64,000 bases of DNA from Marinobacter sp. JH2 (GCF_004353225.1 NZ_CP037934.1:248001-312000), one strand, 5' to 3'; shown: positions 33,336 through 43,283, counted from the first letter of the stretch. Made by a program: numbers and translations. Notes: a model not told the origin generated them from the sequence alone.

Positions 33336-34640
33336 TCAGCTTTGGAGGTATTTCTCCAGTTCAGTTTTGAAGGCAGCCTGCACTCTCAAGCGCTTCAACA
33401 TCCAGTAGTGTCCCGCAATCATTCGGTCTATGAAAATACTCTCCACCGGCGGCTTAAAAGAGTCCAGGTATTTAAAGACCGTACTCGTTTTGGCTGCTAC
33501 CTGTTTGTGGATATCGGCTTCCGCAAAGTCGTACGGCTCGTCATCCACGAAAGGCACGATCAAAATATCCCGCCACATGGCGTAGTAGGCTTCATCAATG
33601 GCAGGCTGGCTACCTACGCGAGCGCCTAGGTCGATCAGGTGTTGGTCCAGACCGCTGTAGTCTTCTGCCAGTGCCGAGATAAGCGCATTCCGGTAAGCCT
33701 CTACAATTTCCGGCTTCAGTTTCTTCACGCAGCCAAAATCGTACATCACGATGGTACCGTCTGGCCGATAAGCGAAATTGCCTGCGTGTGGATCGCCGTG
33801 GATGCATTGGAAACGGAACAACTGGTCCGCCATGATGGTGAAGATGCGGTGGCCAATGAGGTTCAAGGTGTCCTGAGAGTAGCGTTCAGGTGTGACCTTG
33901 CTGATGTGGTCGCCTTCGACCAGCTCCAGTGTCAGAACTCGGCGAGTCGAGTGGCTATCAATGACCTTCGGGATTATGACCCATGGCTGGTCTTTGTGGA
34001 ATTCACCGAAGATTTTGAGGTTTTGAGCCTCGTTCTCGTAGTCCAGTTCTTCTTTCAGGCGTTCCCGGATTTCTCCGAACAGCAGATCGACGCTTTCTTT
34101 CGGCATTTTCAACAGGCCGCCGAGCTTTAACGCCATGCGCAGTTGTTTTAAGTCCGAATCGCAGGATTCATCAACACCGGGATACTGCACTTTCACGATC
34201 ACATCTGTGCCATCGTGCATGCGAGCGCGGTGTACTTGGCCGATGGATGCCGAGGCGTAAGGGGCTTCCTGAAGGTATTCGAAGAGTTCGCTGACCGGTT
34301 TGCCCAGTTCGCTTTCCACCTGCTTCAGAATAACCTCGAACGGCATAGGAGGTGCTTCTTTTTGCAGTTTCTCTAAGGCGTCGGAAAACTCTTTGGGCAG
34401 GAAATCCTGAGTCTGGGAGGCAATCTGGCCGACTTTCATGACGGCGCCTTTCATCTCCCCGAGTGTGTCGGCTATCTGGCTCGCCATGCGGGTGTAGCTT
34501 TCGCTTTTGGCACCTTCGTCGTCGACGGTACGAAACAGGCCGCGGGCTTTCTGGCCGGCGTATTCGCTGGCGACGGAAGCGGTCATACCAGCCAGTTTTA
34601 AAAAACGGCCAGAACGTGAAGTGACAGGTTTCTTAGCCAT
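33336..34640 (-). CDS. ABC1/UbiB-family atypical kinase (soluble type)
   Basis: 434 aa. The family signatures are present: MKVGQIASQ (KxGQ) in the N-terminal helix, EAPPM, ASASIGQVHRA (Ala-rich loop replacing the Gly-rich loop), VIVKVQYPG with the Lys, HGDPHAGNF (catalytic loop) and MYDFGCVK (DFG). Hydrophobic C-terminal helices typical of UbiB are not obvious, so it is closer to ADCK-like soluble members than to UbiB itself. Such proteins support coenzyme Q or isoprenoid lipid metabolism. Start MAKKPVTS; monocistronic or first of none. Confidence 0.85.
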   Translation of the reverse strand: MAKKPVTSRSGRFLKLAGMTASVASEYAGQKARGLFRTVDDEGAKSESYTRMASQIADTLGEMKGAVMKVGQIASQTQDFLPKEFSDALEKLQKEAPPMPFEVILKQVESELGKPVSELFEYLQEAPYASASIGQVHRARMHDGTDVIVKVQYPGVDESCDSDLKQLRMALKLGGLLKMPKESVDLLFGEIRERLKEELDYENEAQNLKIFGEFHKDQPWVIIPKVIDSHSTRRVLTLELVEGDHISKVTPERYSQDTLNLIGHRIFTIMADQLFRFQCIHGDPHAGNFAYRPDGTIVMYDFGCVKKLKPEIVEAYRNALISALAEDYSGLDQHLIDLGARVGSQPAIDEAYYAMWRDILIVPFVDDEPYDFAEADIHKQVAAKTSTVFKYLDSFKPPVESIFIDRMIAGHYWMLKRLRVQAAFKTELEKYLQS

Positions 34641-34696
34641 AATGATGTACGAGTTCCCTAGCGCAGAAGTTGTACCAAAGCCCTCGGAATATTTGG

Positions 34697-35359
34697 TCAG
34701 AGCACTTTGGTTTCCACAAACAGTACATCCTCCAGCTCTAATGACAAGGTTTGTCCGGATTTCAGAGGGCCAACGCCTTTGGGGGTGCCTGTCAGAATGA
34801 CATCCCCTGGGAGCAAAGAGAATTGGCTGCTCATGTGGGCGATGAGCGGCACGATCGTATTGAGCATATCACGGGTATCACCAGTCTGTTGCCTTTGACC
34901 ATCGACATCCAGAGTGAAGTGAATGTTGCCTCTGGGCAATTTGTCGGCTGGAACAAACGGGGACAGCGGGCAGGCACCGTTGAAGGCTTTGGCGCGCTCC
35001 CATGGATGCCCCTTCTCTTTGAGCTTGGTTTGCAGGTCGCGAAGGGTTAGGTCCAGTGCCAGGCCGTAGCCGAGGATCGCCAGTTCGGCTTCGCTGGCAG
35101 AGGCGTTGGTCAGGGGGCGCCCAATGAGAACCGCTAGCTCGGTTTCGAAGTGTACCTGGCCTTGATCGCGAGGTAGTTCGAGTGGTCGGGTGATGTGAGT
35201 CGCTGCTGTGGAAGGTTTGATGAACAGCAGCGGTTCGCTGGGTACTGGGTTGTTCAGTTCCCGGGCGTGTGCGGCGTAGTTGCGACCAATGCACACGATC
35301 TTACCTAGGGGTAGATGGACCGGTGTGCCGTCTTTCCAGAGGTGTTGATATATGGGCAT
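34697..35359 (-). CDS. Fumarylacetoacetate hydrolase (FAH) family protein, YcgM-like
   Basis: 220 aa, the compact single-domain form. Motifs: KIVCIGRNYAAHARELNN, LFIKPSTA, HFETELAVLIG (metal-binding Glu pair), GYGLALDLTLRDLQ, KAFNGACPLSPF and TGTPKGVGPL. YcgM/FAHD1-type enzymes act as oxaloacetate tautomerase/decarboxylase or acylpyruvase; the sequence does not choose. 21 bp upstream of it is the apt gene on the same strand, so they may share a transcript. Confidence 0.88.
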   Translation of the reverse strand: MPIYQHLWKDGTPVHLPLGKIVCIGRNYAAHARELNNPVPSEPLLFIKPSTAATHITRPLELPRDQGQVHFETELAVLIGRPLTNASASEAELAILGYGLALDLTLRDLQTKLKEKGHPWERAKAFNGACPLSPFVPADKLPRGNIHFTLDVDGQRQQTGDTRDMLNTIVPLIAHMSSQFSLLPGDVILTGTPKGVGPLKSGQTLSLELEDVLFVETKVL

Positions 35360-35380
35360 GGTCGCCTCCTGACTGAGTGA

Positions 35381-35923
35381 TTATTCTCCTTCGAACGAAC
35401 AGACAGTATAAACCGGCAAGCCTTCTTCCTGCAGCTTAGCGGAACCGCCTAGATCCGGCAGGTCGATCATTGCAGCGACTTCCACGATCTCCGCGCCAAT
35501 GCGGCGGATCAGACGGCTGGCGGCCAGCATGGTGCCGCCGGTGGCGATCAGGTCGTCAACCAGCACGACTTTGTCGCCGGCGTGGAAGGCATCTTTGTGC
35601 AGTTCTACGGAAGCCGTGCCGTATTCTAGTTCGTAGTCTTCGACCAGTGTATCGAACGGCAGCTTGCCTTTCTTGCGCACCAGCACGAGCGACGCGTTCA
35701 GTTCGTAAGCCAAAGCAGAGCCGATGATGAAGCCGCGAGCGTCTACCGCAGCGACGGCATCGATATTCTGCCCGTGATAACGGTGCACGAAAGCATCGAT
35801 CAGTTTGCGGAAGGCGGTTTTATCTTGCAGAACCGTGGTGATGTCACGGAACGATACGCCTTCTTTCGGCCAATTAGGAACGGTGCGGATGGCCTGTTTG
35901 ATGCTCTGTGAAAAATAATCCAT
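35381..35923 (-). CDS. apt: Adenine phosphoribosyltransferase
   Basis: 180 aa, standard length. Converts adenine plus PRPP to AMP. The PRPP loop is [14 protein letters not shown], the pyrophosphate/adenine parts are [16 protein letters not shown] and [10 protein letters not shown], and the flexible loop VEDYELEYG is present. In a minus-strand run with an NCS2 purine permease 23 bp upstream (towards higher coordinates) and the FAH gene downstream, giving a purine salvage pair. Confidence 0.96.
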   Translation of the reverse strand: MDYFSQSIKQAIRTVPNWPKEGVSFRDITTVLQDKTAFRKLIDAFVHRYHGQNIDAVAAVDARGFIIGSALAYELNASLVLVRKKGKLPFDTLVEDYELEYGTASVELHKDAFHAGDKVVLVDDLIATGGTMLAASRLIRRIGAEIVEVAAMIDLPDLGGSAKLQEEGLPVYTVCSFEGE

Positions 35924-35946
35924 AACTCACCTGTTCTGGATGCGGC

Positions 35947-37245
35947 TTACGCCACATCCAGGAAAATAAATTTCAGCACAAAAACCATCGCAATAACGGC
36001 CACGCTCCAGTTCAGATCCGACCACTTGCCAGCCAGAGCTTTAACCGCCACGTAGGTGATGAAACCCAGTGCGATGCCGTGAGCAATGGAGAAGGTCAGG
36101 GGCATCATCAACGCCGTGACGATGGCTGGTGCAGTATCTGTGATGTCGTCCCAATCGATCAGCTTCAGGCCGCTGGCCATCAGACAAGCGACATAAACAA
36201 GAGCCGGAGCCGTTGCATAGGGAGGGATGATGCTGGCGATAGGCGCAAACAAAAGGCAAGCCAGGAACAAACCGGCGACAACAACCGCTGTCAAACCAGT
36301 GCGGCCACCCGCAGCAATACCCGCGGTAGATTCCACATAACTGGTGGTGGTTGAGGTGCCCAAGGCTGCACCAGACATGGTGGCGACAGAGTCAGACATC
36401 AGGGCGCGGCCCAGACGGGGCAGTTTGCCGTCTTTATCCAACAGGCCGCCACGCTGGGCGGCGCCAACTAAGGTGCCAGAGGTGTCGAACAGATCTACGA
36501 ACAGGAAAGCAAAAATAACGCTGATCATGCCAATGTTCAGGGCGCCCGCCAGATCCAGCTGCATAAAGGTAGGAGCGAGGCTGGGGGGAGCAGACATGAA
36601 GCCGTTGTACTCAACCATGCCAAGCATCATGGCAACGGCCGTTACGGCGATAATGCCAATCATCACCGCACCCGTGACCTGACGGTAAGCCAGTGCGCAA
36701 ATCAGAATGAAGCCACCAAAGAACAGCAGGCTTTCTGCGGCCGTAACATCGCCCATACTGACCAGCGTAGCCGGGTGGTCCACCACGATACCCGCGTTCT
36801 TCAGGGCAATCAGCGCCAGGAAGAAACCGATACCGGCGGAGATACCAAAGCGCAAGGACAGTGGAATGCTGTTAATGATCCATTCCCGAACCTTGAAAAT
36901 GCTCAACATGAAGAACAGGAAGCCGGAGATGAACACCGCGCCCAGCGCTACCTGCCAGCTGTAACCCATGCTGCCCACTACAGTGAAGGCAAAAAAGGCG
37001 TTCAAGCCCATGCCGGGAGCCAGTGCGATCGGGTAATTGGCCCATAGGCCCATAATCAGAGTGCCAACAACCGCCGCAAGACACGTTGCAACGAACACGG
37101 CGCCGAAGTCCATGCCGGTTGCTGACAGCATGCTGGGGTTGACCACAATGATGTAGGCCATGGTCAGGAAGGTGGTGATCCCTGCAATGACTTCTTTACG
37201 AACATTGGTGCCGTGGGCTTTGAGTTGGAACAGTCGTTCAAGCAT
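35947..37245 (-). CDS. NCS2-family purine permease (AzgA-like)
   Basis: 432 aa from ATG 37245 (MLERLFQLKAHGTNVRKEVIAG), the usual NCS2 AzgA-group start; an upstream GTG adds 40 unlikely residues. About 12-14 hydrophobic segments. Signatures: GITTFLTMAYIIVVNPSML, PGMGLNAFFAF, FVDLFDTSGTLVGAA and ALGTSTTTSYVESTAGIAAGGRTGL. This subgroup carries adenine, guanine or hypoxanthine with protons. Position next to apt supports uptake of adenine. No purine riboswitch is recognisable upstream. Confidence 0.93.
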   Translation of the reverse strand: MLERLFQLKAHGTNVRKEVIAGITTFLTMAYIIVVNPSMLSATGMDFGAVFVATCLAAVVGTLIMGLWANYPIALAPGMGLNAFFAFTVVGSMGYSWQVALGAVFISGFLFFMLSIFKVREWIINSIPLSLRFGISAGIGFFLALIALKNAGIVVDHPATLVSMGDVTAAESLLFFGGFILICALAYRQVTGAVMIGIIAVTAVAMMLGMVEYNGFMSAPPSLAPTFMQLDLAGALNIGMISVIFAFLFVDLFDTSGTLVGAAQRGGLLDKDGKLPRLGRALMSDSVATMSGAALGTSTTTSYVESTAGIAAGGRTGLTAVVVAGLFLACLLFAPIASIIPPYATAPALVYVACLMASGLKLIDWDDITDTAPAIVTALMMPLTFSIAHGIALGFITYVAVKALAGKWSDLNWSVAVIAMVFVLKFIFLDVA

Positions 37246-37380
37246 GACGGGGGTCTGCCTCTCGGGGTGCCTGGGGTTAAGGGTGTGAAAAAAATTGATT
37301 AAATGCGGAAAAATCGATCTGAGTGAAAAAAAAGCAATGTTACCGGCTAGACGGCTCTGCGCCAAGTGATGATTGCGTGC

Positions 37381-37998
37381 TCAGTTATGAGCCTGATCAC
37401 GTTGCAGACGAATATCAAAGCGTACGGCTAGCATTCTCACCAAAACGATAAACAACAAACCAATGGTCAACGCGGTGGTTTCACTCTCGAGCAGCCATTG
37501 GCAAACGAAATACAGCCAGCAGCCGGCGAATGAAATGGAGGCGTAAATCTGGTCTTTTCGGAATATATAAGGCACTTCATTACAAAGCGTATCGCGCAGA
37601 GCCCCACCGAAGGTGCCAGTCATGACGCCTAGCATAGAAGCGATAAACCAGGAATGCCCCAAATCCAGCGCCAATTGAGCACCAAGAATAGAGAAAATGC
37701 CCAGCCCGATGGCGTCCGGAAAAACGATCTTCGATTCCTTCAGGCTGTGCGCGTGGCTCCAGTAACTGAAAATCACGGCCATGCCCAAAATCATAATGGG
37801 CTGTTCCTGATGCTTGATCCAATACAGCGGATGGTTATCCATCATCAAATCTCGCAGCGTGCCGCCGCCGAGTGCGGTGATGAAACCGATGGCAAACACC
37901 CCAACAGGGTCCATGTTTTTCGAACGCGCAACGATCATCCCTGAGATGGCAAACGCCACGATGCCTATCATTTCAAGCGCGTAGATAATATCAAACAT
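37381..37998 (-). CDS. TRIC-family (UPF0126/YicG) cation channel
   Basis: 205 aa from ATG 37998 (MFDIIYALEMIGIVAFAISG). Two repeats of the UPF0126 unit: AFAISGMIVARSKNMDPVGVFAIGFITALGGGTLRDLM and GTFGGALRDTLCNEVPYIFRKDQIYA; the GGGTxRD and GGxLRD motifs are exact. Bacterial TRIC homologues form potassium/sodium-permeable trimers. A longer upstream start is possible but lacks a better ribosome site. Stops 135 bp upstream (in position) of the permease start; separate transcripts likely. Confidence 0.9.
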   Translation of the reverse strand: MFDIIYALEMIGIVAFAISGMIVARSKNMDPVGVFAIGFITALGGGTLRDLMMDNHPLYWIKHQEQPIMILGMAVIFSYWSHAHSLKESKIVFPDAIGLGIFSILGAQLALDLGHSWFIASMLGVMTGTFGGALRDTLCNEVPYIFRKDQIYASISFAGCWLYFVCQWLLESETTALTIGLLFIVLVRMLAVRFDIRLQRDQAHN

Positions 37999-38220
37999 GG
38001 TGAGCTCTGAGGTTGAAGTAATCAGAACGGATCGTGCGAAGAATAGCCGAAATAGCGTCAAAATTCATCCAGATTGACGACATTCGGAGCATATTGAAGG
38101 GAAGGGGCTATATTAGTTAGGTTTATTGGCTCGGATAAGCGAACTTGATTTGCTTCAAGGGGCAACTCTGTTTAGCTTGAGATCCATCAATAATAAGCAC
38201 CGAACGCCCTTGGAGAGATC

Positions 38221-39201
38221 ATGAAAGCAATACTGTGCAAAGAATACGGTCCCGCTGAAAACCTGGTAATTGAAGACGTACCCAGCTCGGAGGTTAAGGG
38301 GCGAGGCGTTAAGGTTCGGGTCAAGGCTGCGGGTTTGAACTTTCCGGATACTTTGATTATTCAAGGTAAGTATCAGCTGCAACCGCCGATGCCGTTTTCA
38401 CCCGGTGGTGAGCTTGCGGGTGAAGTGATCGAAGTAGGCGATAAAGTAACGCGTTTTAAACCGGGCGATCGTGTCGCGGCTTTGACCGGTTGGGGTGCTT
38501 TTGCTGAAGAGGTTGTGGCACCGGAATCCAACTTGTTGCCTTTGCCTGAAGGCATGCCGTACGAAAAAGCGGCAGGTTTTATGATGGTCTACGGCACTTC
38601 TTATTACGCTCTAAAACAGCGCGCGAATATTCAGCCAGGTGAGACGTTGTTGGTGCTGGGCGCTAGTGGTGGTGTAGGGCTAGCGACGGTGGAACTTGGC
38701 AAGGCAATGGGCGCTAAGGTGATTGCTGCTGCCAGCACGGCTGAGAAGCTGGCTGTCGCCAAAGACGCGGGTGCAGATGAGCTGATTAATTATTCTGAAG
38801 AGTCGGTGAAGGATGCGGTCAAGAAGCTGACCAAGGGTAAGGGCGTGGATGTGGTCTACGACCCGGTAGGCGGCGATTTCACCGAGCAGGCTTTGCGTTC
38901 GATGGCTTGGAACGGCCGTCACCTGATCATCGGTTTTGCGGCGGGTGATATTCCGAAAGTACCGGCGAATCTGACGTTGCTGAAGGGCTGCTCGGTAGTG
39001 GGTGTGTTTTGGGGTAGCTTTACCCAGAGAGAGCCGGAGGTCAGCGCTCAGAACATGATGGAACTCCTTAAGCTCTACGCCGAAGGCAAAATCGATCCTA
39101 AAGTCAGCGAAGTGTTCGAATTTGAGCAGTACGCTGAGGCATTGGGTGCGCTGTCGGGACGCCGGGCTACCGGGAAGATTGTTCTTAACGTGGGTGTTTG
39201 A
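38221..39201 (+). CDS. NADPH:quinone oxidoreductase family (zinc-less MDR)
   Basis: 326 aa with GGAGAG before the start. MDR fold: GLNFPDTLIIQGKYQ, FSPGGELAGEVIEVGD, GDRVAALTGWGAFAEEV, then the nucleotide-binding LVLGASGGVGLATVELGKAMGAKVIAAAS and DPVGGDFTEQALRSMAWNGRHL. The structural and catalytic zinc Cys of alcohol dehydrogenases are absent, which matches quinone oxidoreductase or enoyl reductase types. Monocistronic; convergent with the atu operon. Confidence 0.9.
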   Translation: MKAILCKEYGPAENLVIEDVPSSEVKGRGVKVRVKAAGLNFPDTLIIQGKYQLQPPMPFSPGGELAGEVIEVGDKVTRFKPGDRVAALTGWGAFAEEVVAPESNLLPLPEGMPYEKAAGFMMVYGTSYYALKQRANIQPGETLLVLGASGGVGLATVELGKAMGAKVIAAASTAEKLAVAKDAGADELINYSEESVKDAVKKLTKGKGVDVVYDPVGGDFTEQALRSMAWNGRHLIIGFAAGDIPKVPANLTLLKGCSVVGVFWGSFTQREPEVSAQNMMELLKLYAEGKIDPKVSEVFEFEQYAEALGALSGRRATGKIVLNVGV

Positions 39202-39241
39202 TTTAGGTTTGGGCAGCTAGCCTGCTTGGTTTGGGGGTGTT

Positions 39242-39275
39242 GGATGGTGAGAGGGAGGCCCCACTCTCACCATCC
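39242..39275. terminator. Stem-loop between convergent genes
   Basis: GGATGGTGAGAG (39242-39253) pairs with CTCTCACCATCC (39264-39275), a perfect 12-bp stem, with weaker outer pairing (agcctg at 39219-39224, caggct at 39287-39292). It lies between the quinone oxidoreductase and atuH stops. No long T-run directly follows, though an A-run at 39301-39306 lies on the atuH side. Probably a shared transcript end. Confidence 0.6.
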
Positions 39276-39322
39276 CCCCAAGCTATCAGGCTGGGGCCGG
39301 AAAAAAGCCCCGCCTCCGCAAG

Positions 39323-41152
39323 TCAGAACCGAACGTCACCCGCCTCAATATCAGCAATCAGCTCCGGTGTCACCTTGGTATAGCCAGACGCTTTCGGAAG
39401 CCAAACGTAAACCACATCATCCGGGCGCTCCAGAGAGTAGCCCAATTTCTGAATGTCCACTTTGCGGTATTTGAAGGTGCCTGTTTTTTCGATGGCCTGG
39501 GTTACCCGAATGAACACGGGAACCGCGTAAGGCGGCAAGTTTTCTTGCAGGTAAGCCAGCAGGCTGTTGGCGTCAAAACCATCACCGGCCTTTTGTGGCA
39601 CCAGCGTTACCATGCCGGCCTTGCCGTTGGTGTGGGGGATTTCAACACCGTACACGATGGCTTCTTCGATCATGCCGGAGCCGTCGATGATATTTTCTAC
39701 TTCGTTGGTCGATACGTTCTCACCCTTCCAGCGGAAGGTGTCACCCATGCGATCGACGAACTGCAGGTGGCGGAAGCCGATTTCGCGAAGAACATCGCCA
39801 GTATTGAACCAGGAATCGCCTTTTTTGAAGCCATCTCGCAGGATGGATTTTTCAGTCGCTTCTTTTTGGGTGTAGCCCTCGAACGCCCACTTCTTGGTGA
39901 TCTCGCCTAACAGCAGGCCGGGCTCGCCTTTCTCGACTTCCTCGAACTGGCCCTTCTCGTTGCGGATCGGATCCCGGGTGCCATCATGGAATTTTACTAA
40001 CCGGTAAGGGGCCGTCGAAAAACCGACGGTGTTGTCCATGTTGAAGAAGTTTGAGAAGCCAATGTTGCCTTCGGAAGAGGCATAAAGTTCCGCCACGGTT
40101 TCAATGCCGAAACGCTCTTTGAATTCTTTCCAAATGGAAGGGCGCAAACCGTTGCCGACCATTTTGGTAAGCGGGTGGTTTCGGTCTTGTGGGCTAGCAG
40201 GTTGATTCAGCAAGTAGCGGCAAAGTTCGCCCACATAGCCGAAGGTAGTGGCTTCGTATTTACGCACGTCTTCCCAGAAAGCACTGGCGGAGAATTTCCG
40301 GCGCAGTGCGATGGCCGAACCGCCAGCCAGTACCGAGCCCCAGCAAACCAGTAAAGAGGTGCCATGGTAGAGCGGTAACGTGCAGTAGAGTATGTCTTCC
40401 GGCTTCATGTTCAGCGACAACATGCCGAAACCACCGTAGGCGCGAACGAACTTGCGATGCGAGCCCGGGGCGGCTTTGGGTAGGCCAGTAGTACCAGAGG
40501 TGTAAAGATACACGGCTGTGTCGCCCATCAGCACGGGCTGGTTGAGTTCCGGCAGAGTGGATGGAAACTTGCTGACCTCAAGAGCGAGGTTTGTGTAACC
40601 CTCGGGCGCGTCGCCGAAGATATTCCGGGTGTTGGTGTCTGCCAGATACAGCATCGGGTTGGCGTGATCGAGTTTAATGTCAGAGCGAACCCCTTCAGCT
40701 TGCTCGAGTAACTCTTCACCGACCACAAACATTTTCGGTTCAATCAGGTTAATGCTGTGTGTCAGTACTTTGCCTTTCTGGGATGTGTTCAGCATGGCGC
40801 AGGCAACACCAATTTTGGTCGCACCCGCCACGACGGCCAGCAGTTCCGGGCGGTTTTCCAGCAACACGGCGATGGCATCGCCTTTTACCAGGCCCTGGTT
40901 CTTAAGGTAGTGCGCCATTCGGTTGCTCCAGGCGTCAAATTCTTGCCAGGTAACCGTTAGATCGTCACAGAGGATTGCCGCCCGATTCGGGTATTTCCGT
41001 GCGTTGCGGGTAATCAATTTGTTCAGGTTCAGGTCTTTTTCATTGTCTTTTGCGAGGTAATAGTAGAGCCCTCGTGCAATGGAAGGAAAACGACCGAGCA
41101 CGGGGGGGATGCTGCGCATCATGTCGCGGGTGGAGATTATGTCTTGACTCAT
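39323..41152 (-). CDS. atuH: Long/very-long-chain acyl-CoA synthetase (FATP type), AtuH-like
   Basis: 609 aa. Activates a carboxylic acid to its CoA ester with ATP. Motifs: VYLYTSGTTGLPKAAPGSH (P-loop), the FATP-like LYCTLPLYHGTSLLVCWGSVLAGGSAI, ELYASSEGNIGFSNF, WFNTGDVLREIGFRHLQFVDRMGDTFRWKGENVS (A8) and TGTFKYRKVDIQK. In Pseudomonas atuH, the last gene of the acyclic-terpene cluster, encodes a similar FATP-like synthetase; here it is the last gene of the same minus-strand run. It could activate citronellic or geranic acid. Confidence 0.85.
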   Translation of the reverse strand: MSQDIISTRDMMRSIPPVLGRFPSIARGLYYYLAKDNEKDLNLNKLITRNARKYPNRAAILCDDLTVTWQEFDAWSNRMAHYLKNQGLVKGDAIAVLLENRPELLAVVAGATKIGVACAMLNTSQKGKVLTHSINLIEPKMFVVGEELLEQAEGVRSDIKLDHANPMLYLADTNTRNIFGDAPEGYTNLALEVSKFPSTLPELNQPVLMGDTAVYLYTSGTTGLPKAAPGSHRKFVRAYGGFGMLSLNMKPEDILYCTLPLYHGTSLLVCWGSVLAGGSAIALRRKFSASAFWEDVRKYEATTFGYVGELCRYLLNQPASPQDRNHPLTKMVGNGLRPSIWKEFKERFGIETVAELYASSEGNIGFSNFFNMDNTVGFSTAPYRLVKFHDGTRDPIRNEKGQFEEVEKGEPGLLLGEITKKWAFEGYTQKEATEKSILRDGFKKGDSWFNTGDVLREIGFRHLQFVDRMGDTFRWKGENVSTNEVENIIDGSGMIEEAIVYGVEIPHTNGKAGMVTLVPQKAGDGFDANSLLAYLQENLPPYAVPVFIRVTQAIEKTGTFKYRKVDIQKLGYSLERPDDVVYVWLPKASGYTKVTPELIADIEAGDVRF

Positions 41153-41210
41153 TTTTTTCCGTTCCCTTCGTCACGAGAGCCTTCGTTGTGCTCACGAATT
41201 ATGTTGTGTG

Positions 41211-43160
41211 TTAAGCGTCTTCGGGGGCCAGCTCAATCAATAACTGGCTGCGCTTTACCTGATCACCAGTATGGGTGTGCAGGCCTGACACAACACCGTC
41301 CCGGTCTGCTTTGATAGGGTGTTCCATTTTCATCGCTTCCAGCACAATCAGAGTCTGGCCTTGGGTAACGGTTTCACCTTCAGCGACGAGCACGTCGATA
41401 ATGGCACCGTCCATTGCGGCTTGTATGCGGCCGCAGCCTGTCCCTTGGGCACCTGTTGCTGGCTGGTGTGTGCGATCAATAATAGACCACGAGCGCCCGA
41501 AGGCTTGTAAATATAGGGAATCACCGTTCTGCTGATATTGGCACCGGTGACGAACGCCATTGTCGATAATGCACAGCAGCCCTGACTGGTGACTTTGAAG
41601 TTGCAGCTCATACTGCGCATCTTCATGGGAAACAAAGAGCTTTTGGCCTGATCTACGGACGAGCAGTTCGACGGTTTCGTCTTGTGCTTCAAGACTCATG
41701 GGCATCACGGTTGCGGGCGCGTTGCTCCAGCCATTTTCGCCTGAGGTGCCAAGGCTAAGTGCGCATGCGCTGAGAGCCAGTTCGCGAATGCTGAGAGCTT
41801 GCGGCGCGAGCGACGGGTCGTCTTTGAACGACTGTCGTAGAAACGCTGTTGTTGCTTCTCCGGCGCCAAAGGTTTCATCGGCGATGATGCGGCTCAGAAA
41901 GTAGCGGTTTGTGGTGACGCCGAATACGGTGGTGTCTTCTAGAGCACGAATCAATCGACGACGCGCTTCGTCGCGGTTTTGGCCCCAGGCGATTACTTTT
42001 GCCAACATGGGGTCGTAATGTGGGCTGACCACATCGCCTGAACGCACGCCGGTATCGAAACGCAGGCCTTCACCTGTGGCTGCCGTGAATTCGTGCAGAG
42101 TGCCGGTTTGCGGTGTGAAATCGGTTGCGGGATCTTCTGCATAGAGGCGAACTTCGATGGCATGGCCGTTAAGTTGGATATCCTCCTGTGCCAGCGGCAG
42201 AGTCTGGCCTTCGGCGACCATCAGCTGCCAGGCGACGAGGTCTTGGCCGGTGATCAGCTCGGTAACCGGGTGTTCTACCTGCAGGCGGGTATTCATTTCC
42301 AGAAAGTAGAAGTTGCGGTCTTTATCGACCAGAAACTCAACGGTGCCTGCGCCTTCGTAGCCGCATGCCAGAGCTGCTTTCACGGCGGCTTCGCCCATGG
42401 CTTGGCGGAGTTCGGGGGTTACGAAAGGTGAGGGGGCTTCTTCGACGACTTTCTGGTGCCGGCGCTGAACGGAGCAGTCCCGTTCTCCGAGGTAGACCGC
42501 GTTGCCGTGGCGGTCCGCGAAGACTTGGATCTCGACGTGACGAGGTTCGATCACGGCTTTTTCGATGATCATTTCGTCGTCACCGAAGGCTTGTTTGGCT
42601 TCGGAGCGAGCTCGTTTGATGCCGTCGGCAAGCTGGTTTTGGTCTTCGATTAATCGCATGCCGCGACCGCCGCCGCCGGCAGAGGCTTTGAGCATCAGTG
42701 GTACGCCAATGTCTTTGGCGGCGACAATCAGTTCTTCATCGCTGGCGTTGTTGCCTTCAAAGCCGGGGACGACGGGAACGCCTGCTTCTTGCATGGCAAT
42801 TTTGGAGCGGCGTTTGCTGCCCATCAGTTCGATGGCGTTTTCCGGCGGGCCGACGAAGGTCAGGCCGGCTTGTTTGATGGCTTTTGCGAAGCCTGCGTTT
42901 TCGGAGAGGAAGCCGTAACCAGGGTGAATGCAATCGGCGCCGGTTTTCTTTGCGGCATCCAAGATTGCTTCTGCGTTCAGGTAAGAGGCGGAAACTTGTG
43001 CCGGGCCGATATAAACGGCTTCGTCGGCTTGTTCAACGTGCAGTGCGTTGGCGTCGGCTTCAGAGTAGACGGCGACGGTTCGGTATCCGAGTGCTTTGGC
43101 GGTTTGAATAACTCTGCAGGCTATTTCGCCACGGTTTGCGATGAGTAGTTTTTTTAGCAT
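41211..43160 (-). CDS. atuF: Geranyl-CoA carboxylase alpha subunit (biotin carboxylase plus BCCP), AtuF
   Basis: 649 aa. Biotin carboxylase domain 1-450: KLLIANRGEIACRVI, HPGYGFLSEN, KASAGGGGRGMR, ERDCSVQRRHQKVVEEAPS, EMNTRLQVEHPVTE. The C-terminal biotinyl domain has VLEAMKMEHPIKADRDG with the biotinylated Lys. The enzyme carboxylates geranyl-CoA (or methylcrotonyl-CoA) together with the beta subunit at 45339-46955. The surrounding atuABCDE order favours geranyl-CoA carboxylase, but alpha subunits of the two enzymes are alike. Confidence 0.88.
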   Translation of the reverse strand: MLKKLLIANRGEIACRVIQTAKALGYRTVAVYSEADANALHVEQADEAVYIGPAQVSASYLNAEAILDAAKKTGADCIHPGYGFLSENAGFAKAIKQAGLTFVGPPENAIELMGSKRRSKIAMQEAGVPVVPGFEGNNASDEELIVAAKDIGVPLMLKASAGGGGRGMRLIEDQNQLADGIKRARSEAKQAFGDDEMIIEKAVIEPRHVEIQVFADRHGNAVYLGERDCSVQRRHQKVVEEAPSPFVTPELRQAMGEAAVKAALACGYEGAGTVEFLVDKDRNFYFLEMNTRLQVEHPVTELITGQDLVAWQLMVAEGQTLPLAQEDIQLNGHAIEVRLYAEDPATDFTPQTGTLHEFTAATGEGLRFDTGVRSGDVVSPHYDPMLAKVIAWGQNRDEARRRLIRALEDTTVFGVTTNRYFLSRIIADETFGAGEATTAFLRQSFKDDPSLAPQALSIRELALSACALSLGTSGENGWSNAPATVMPMSLEAQDETVELLVRRSGQKLFVSHEDAQYELQLQSHQSGLLCIIDNGVRHRCQYQQNGDSLYLQAFGRSWSIIDRTHQPATGAQGTGCGRIQAAMDGAIIDVLVAEGETVTQGQTLIVLEAMKMEHPIKADRDGVVSGLHTHTGDQVKRSQLLIELAPEDA

Positions 43161-43211
43161 GGCATTACCTACCTTGTTGCGATGTCAGCATCGTGCCTGT
43201 CCGCACTACTG

Positions 43212-43237
43212 GCGGGGAGCTCCCGCTAGCTTTTTTG
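43212..43237 (+). other. Small hairpin in the atuE-atuF gap
   Basis: GCGGG (43212-43216) pairs with CCCGC (43222-43226) around GAGCT, followed after four bases by TTTTTT on the plus strand. There is no plus-strand gene to terminate. In the atu transcript (minus strand) it would be a stem with no T-run. Possible processing or antisense stop site; weak. Confidence 0.3.
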
Positions 43238-43283
43238 GTTGTCCGCTTAACGGCGCTTGCGGAAATTAGTTTCGTTGTACTTA

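Noticed and set aside
33155..33370. Several 60-70 aa ORFs over the second hairpin
   Set aside because: They are the two strands of the repeat read in open frames and extend into neighbouring genes.
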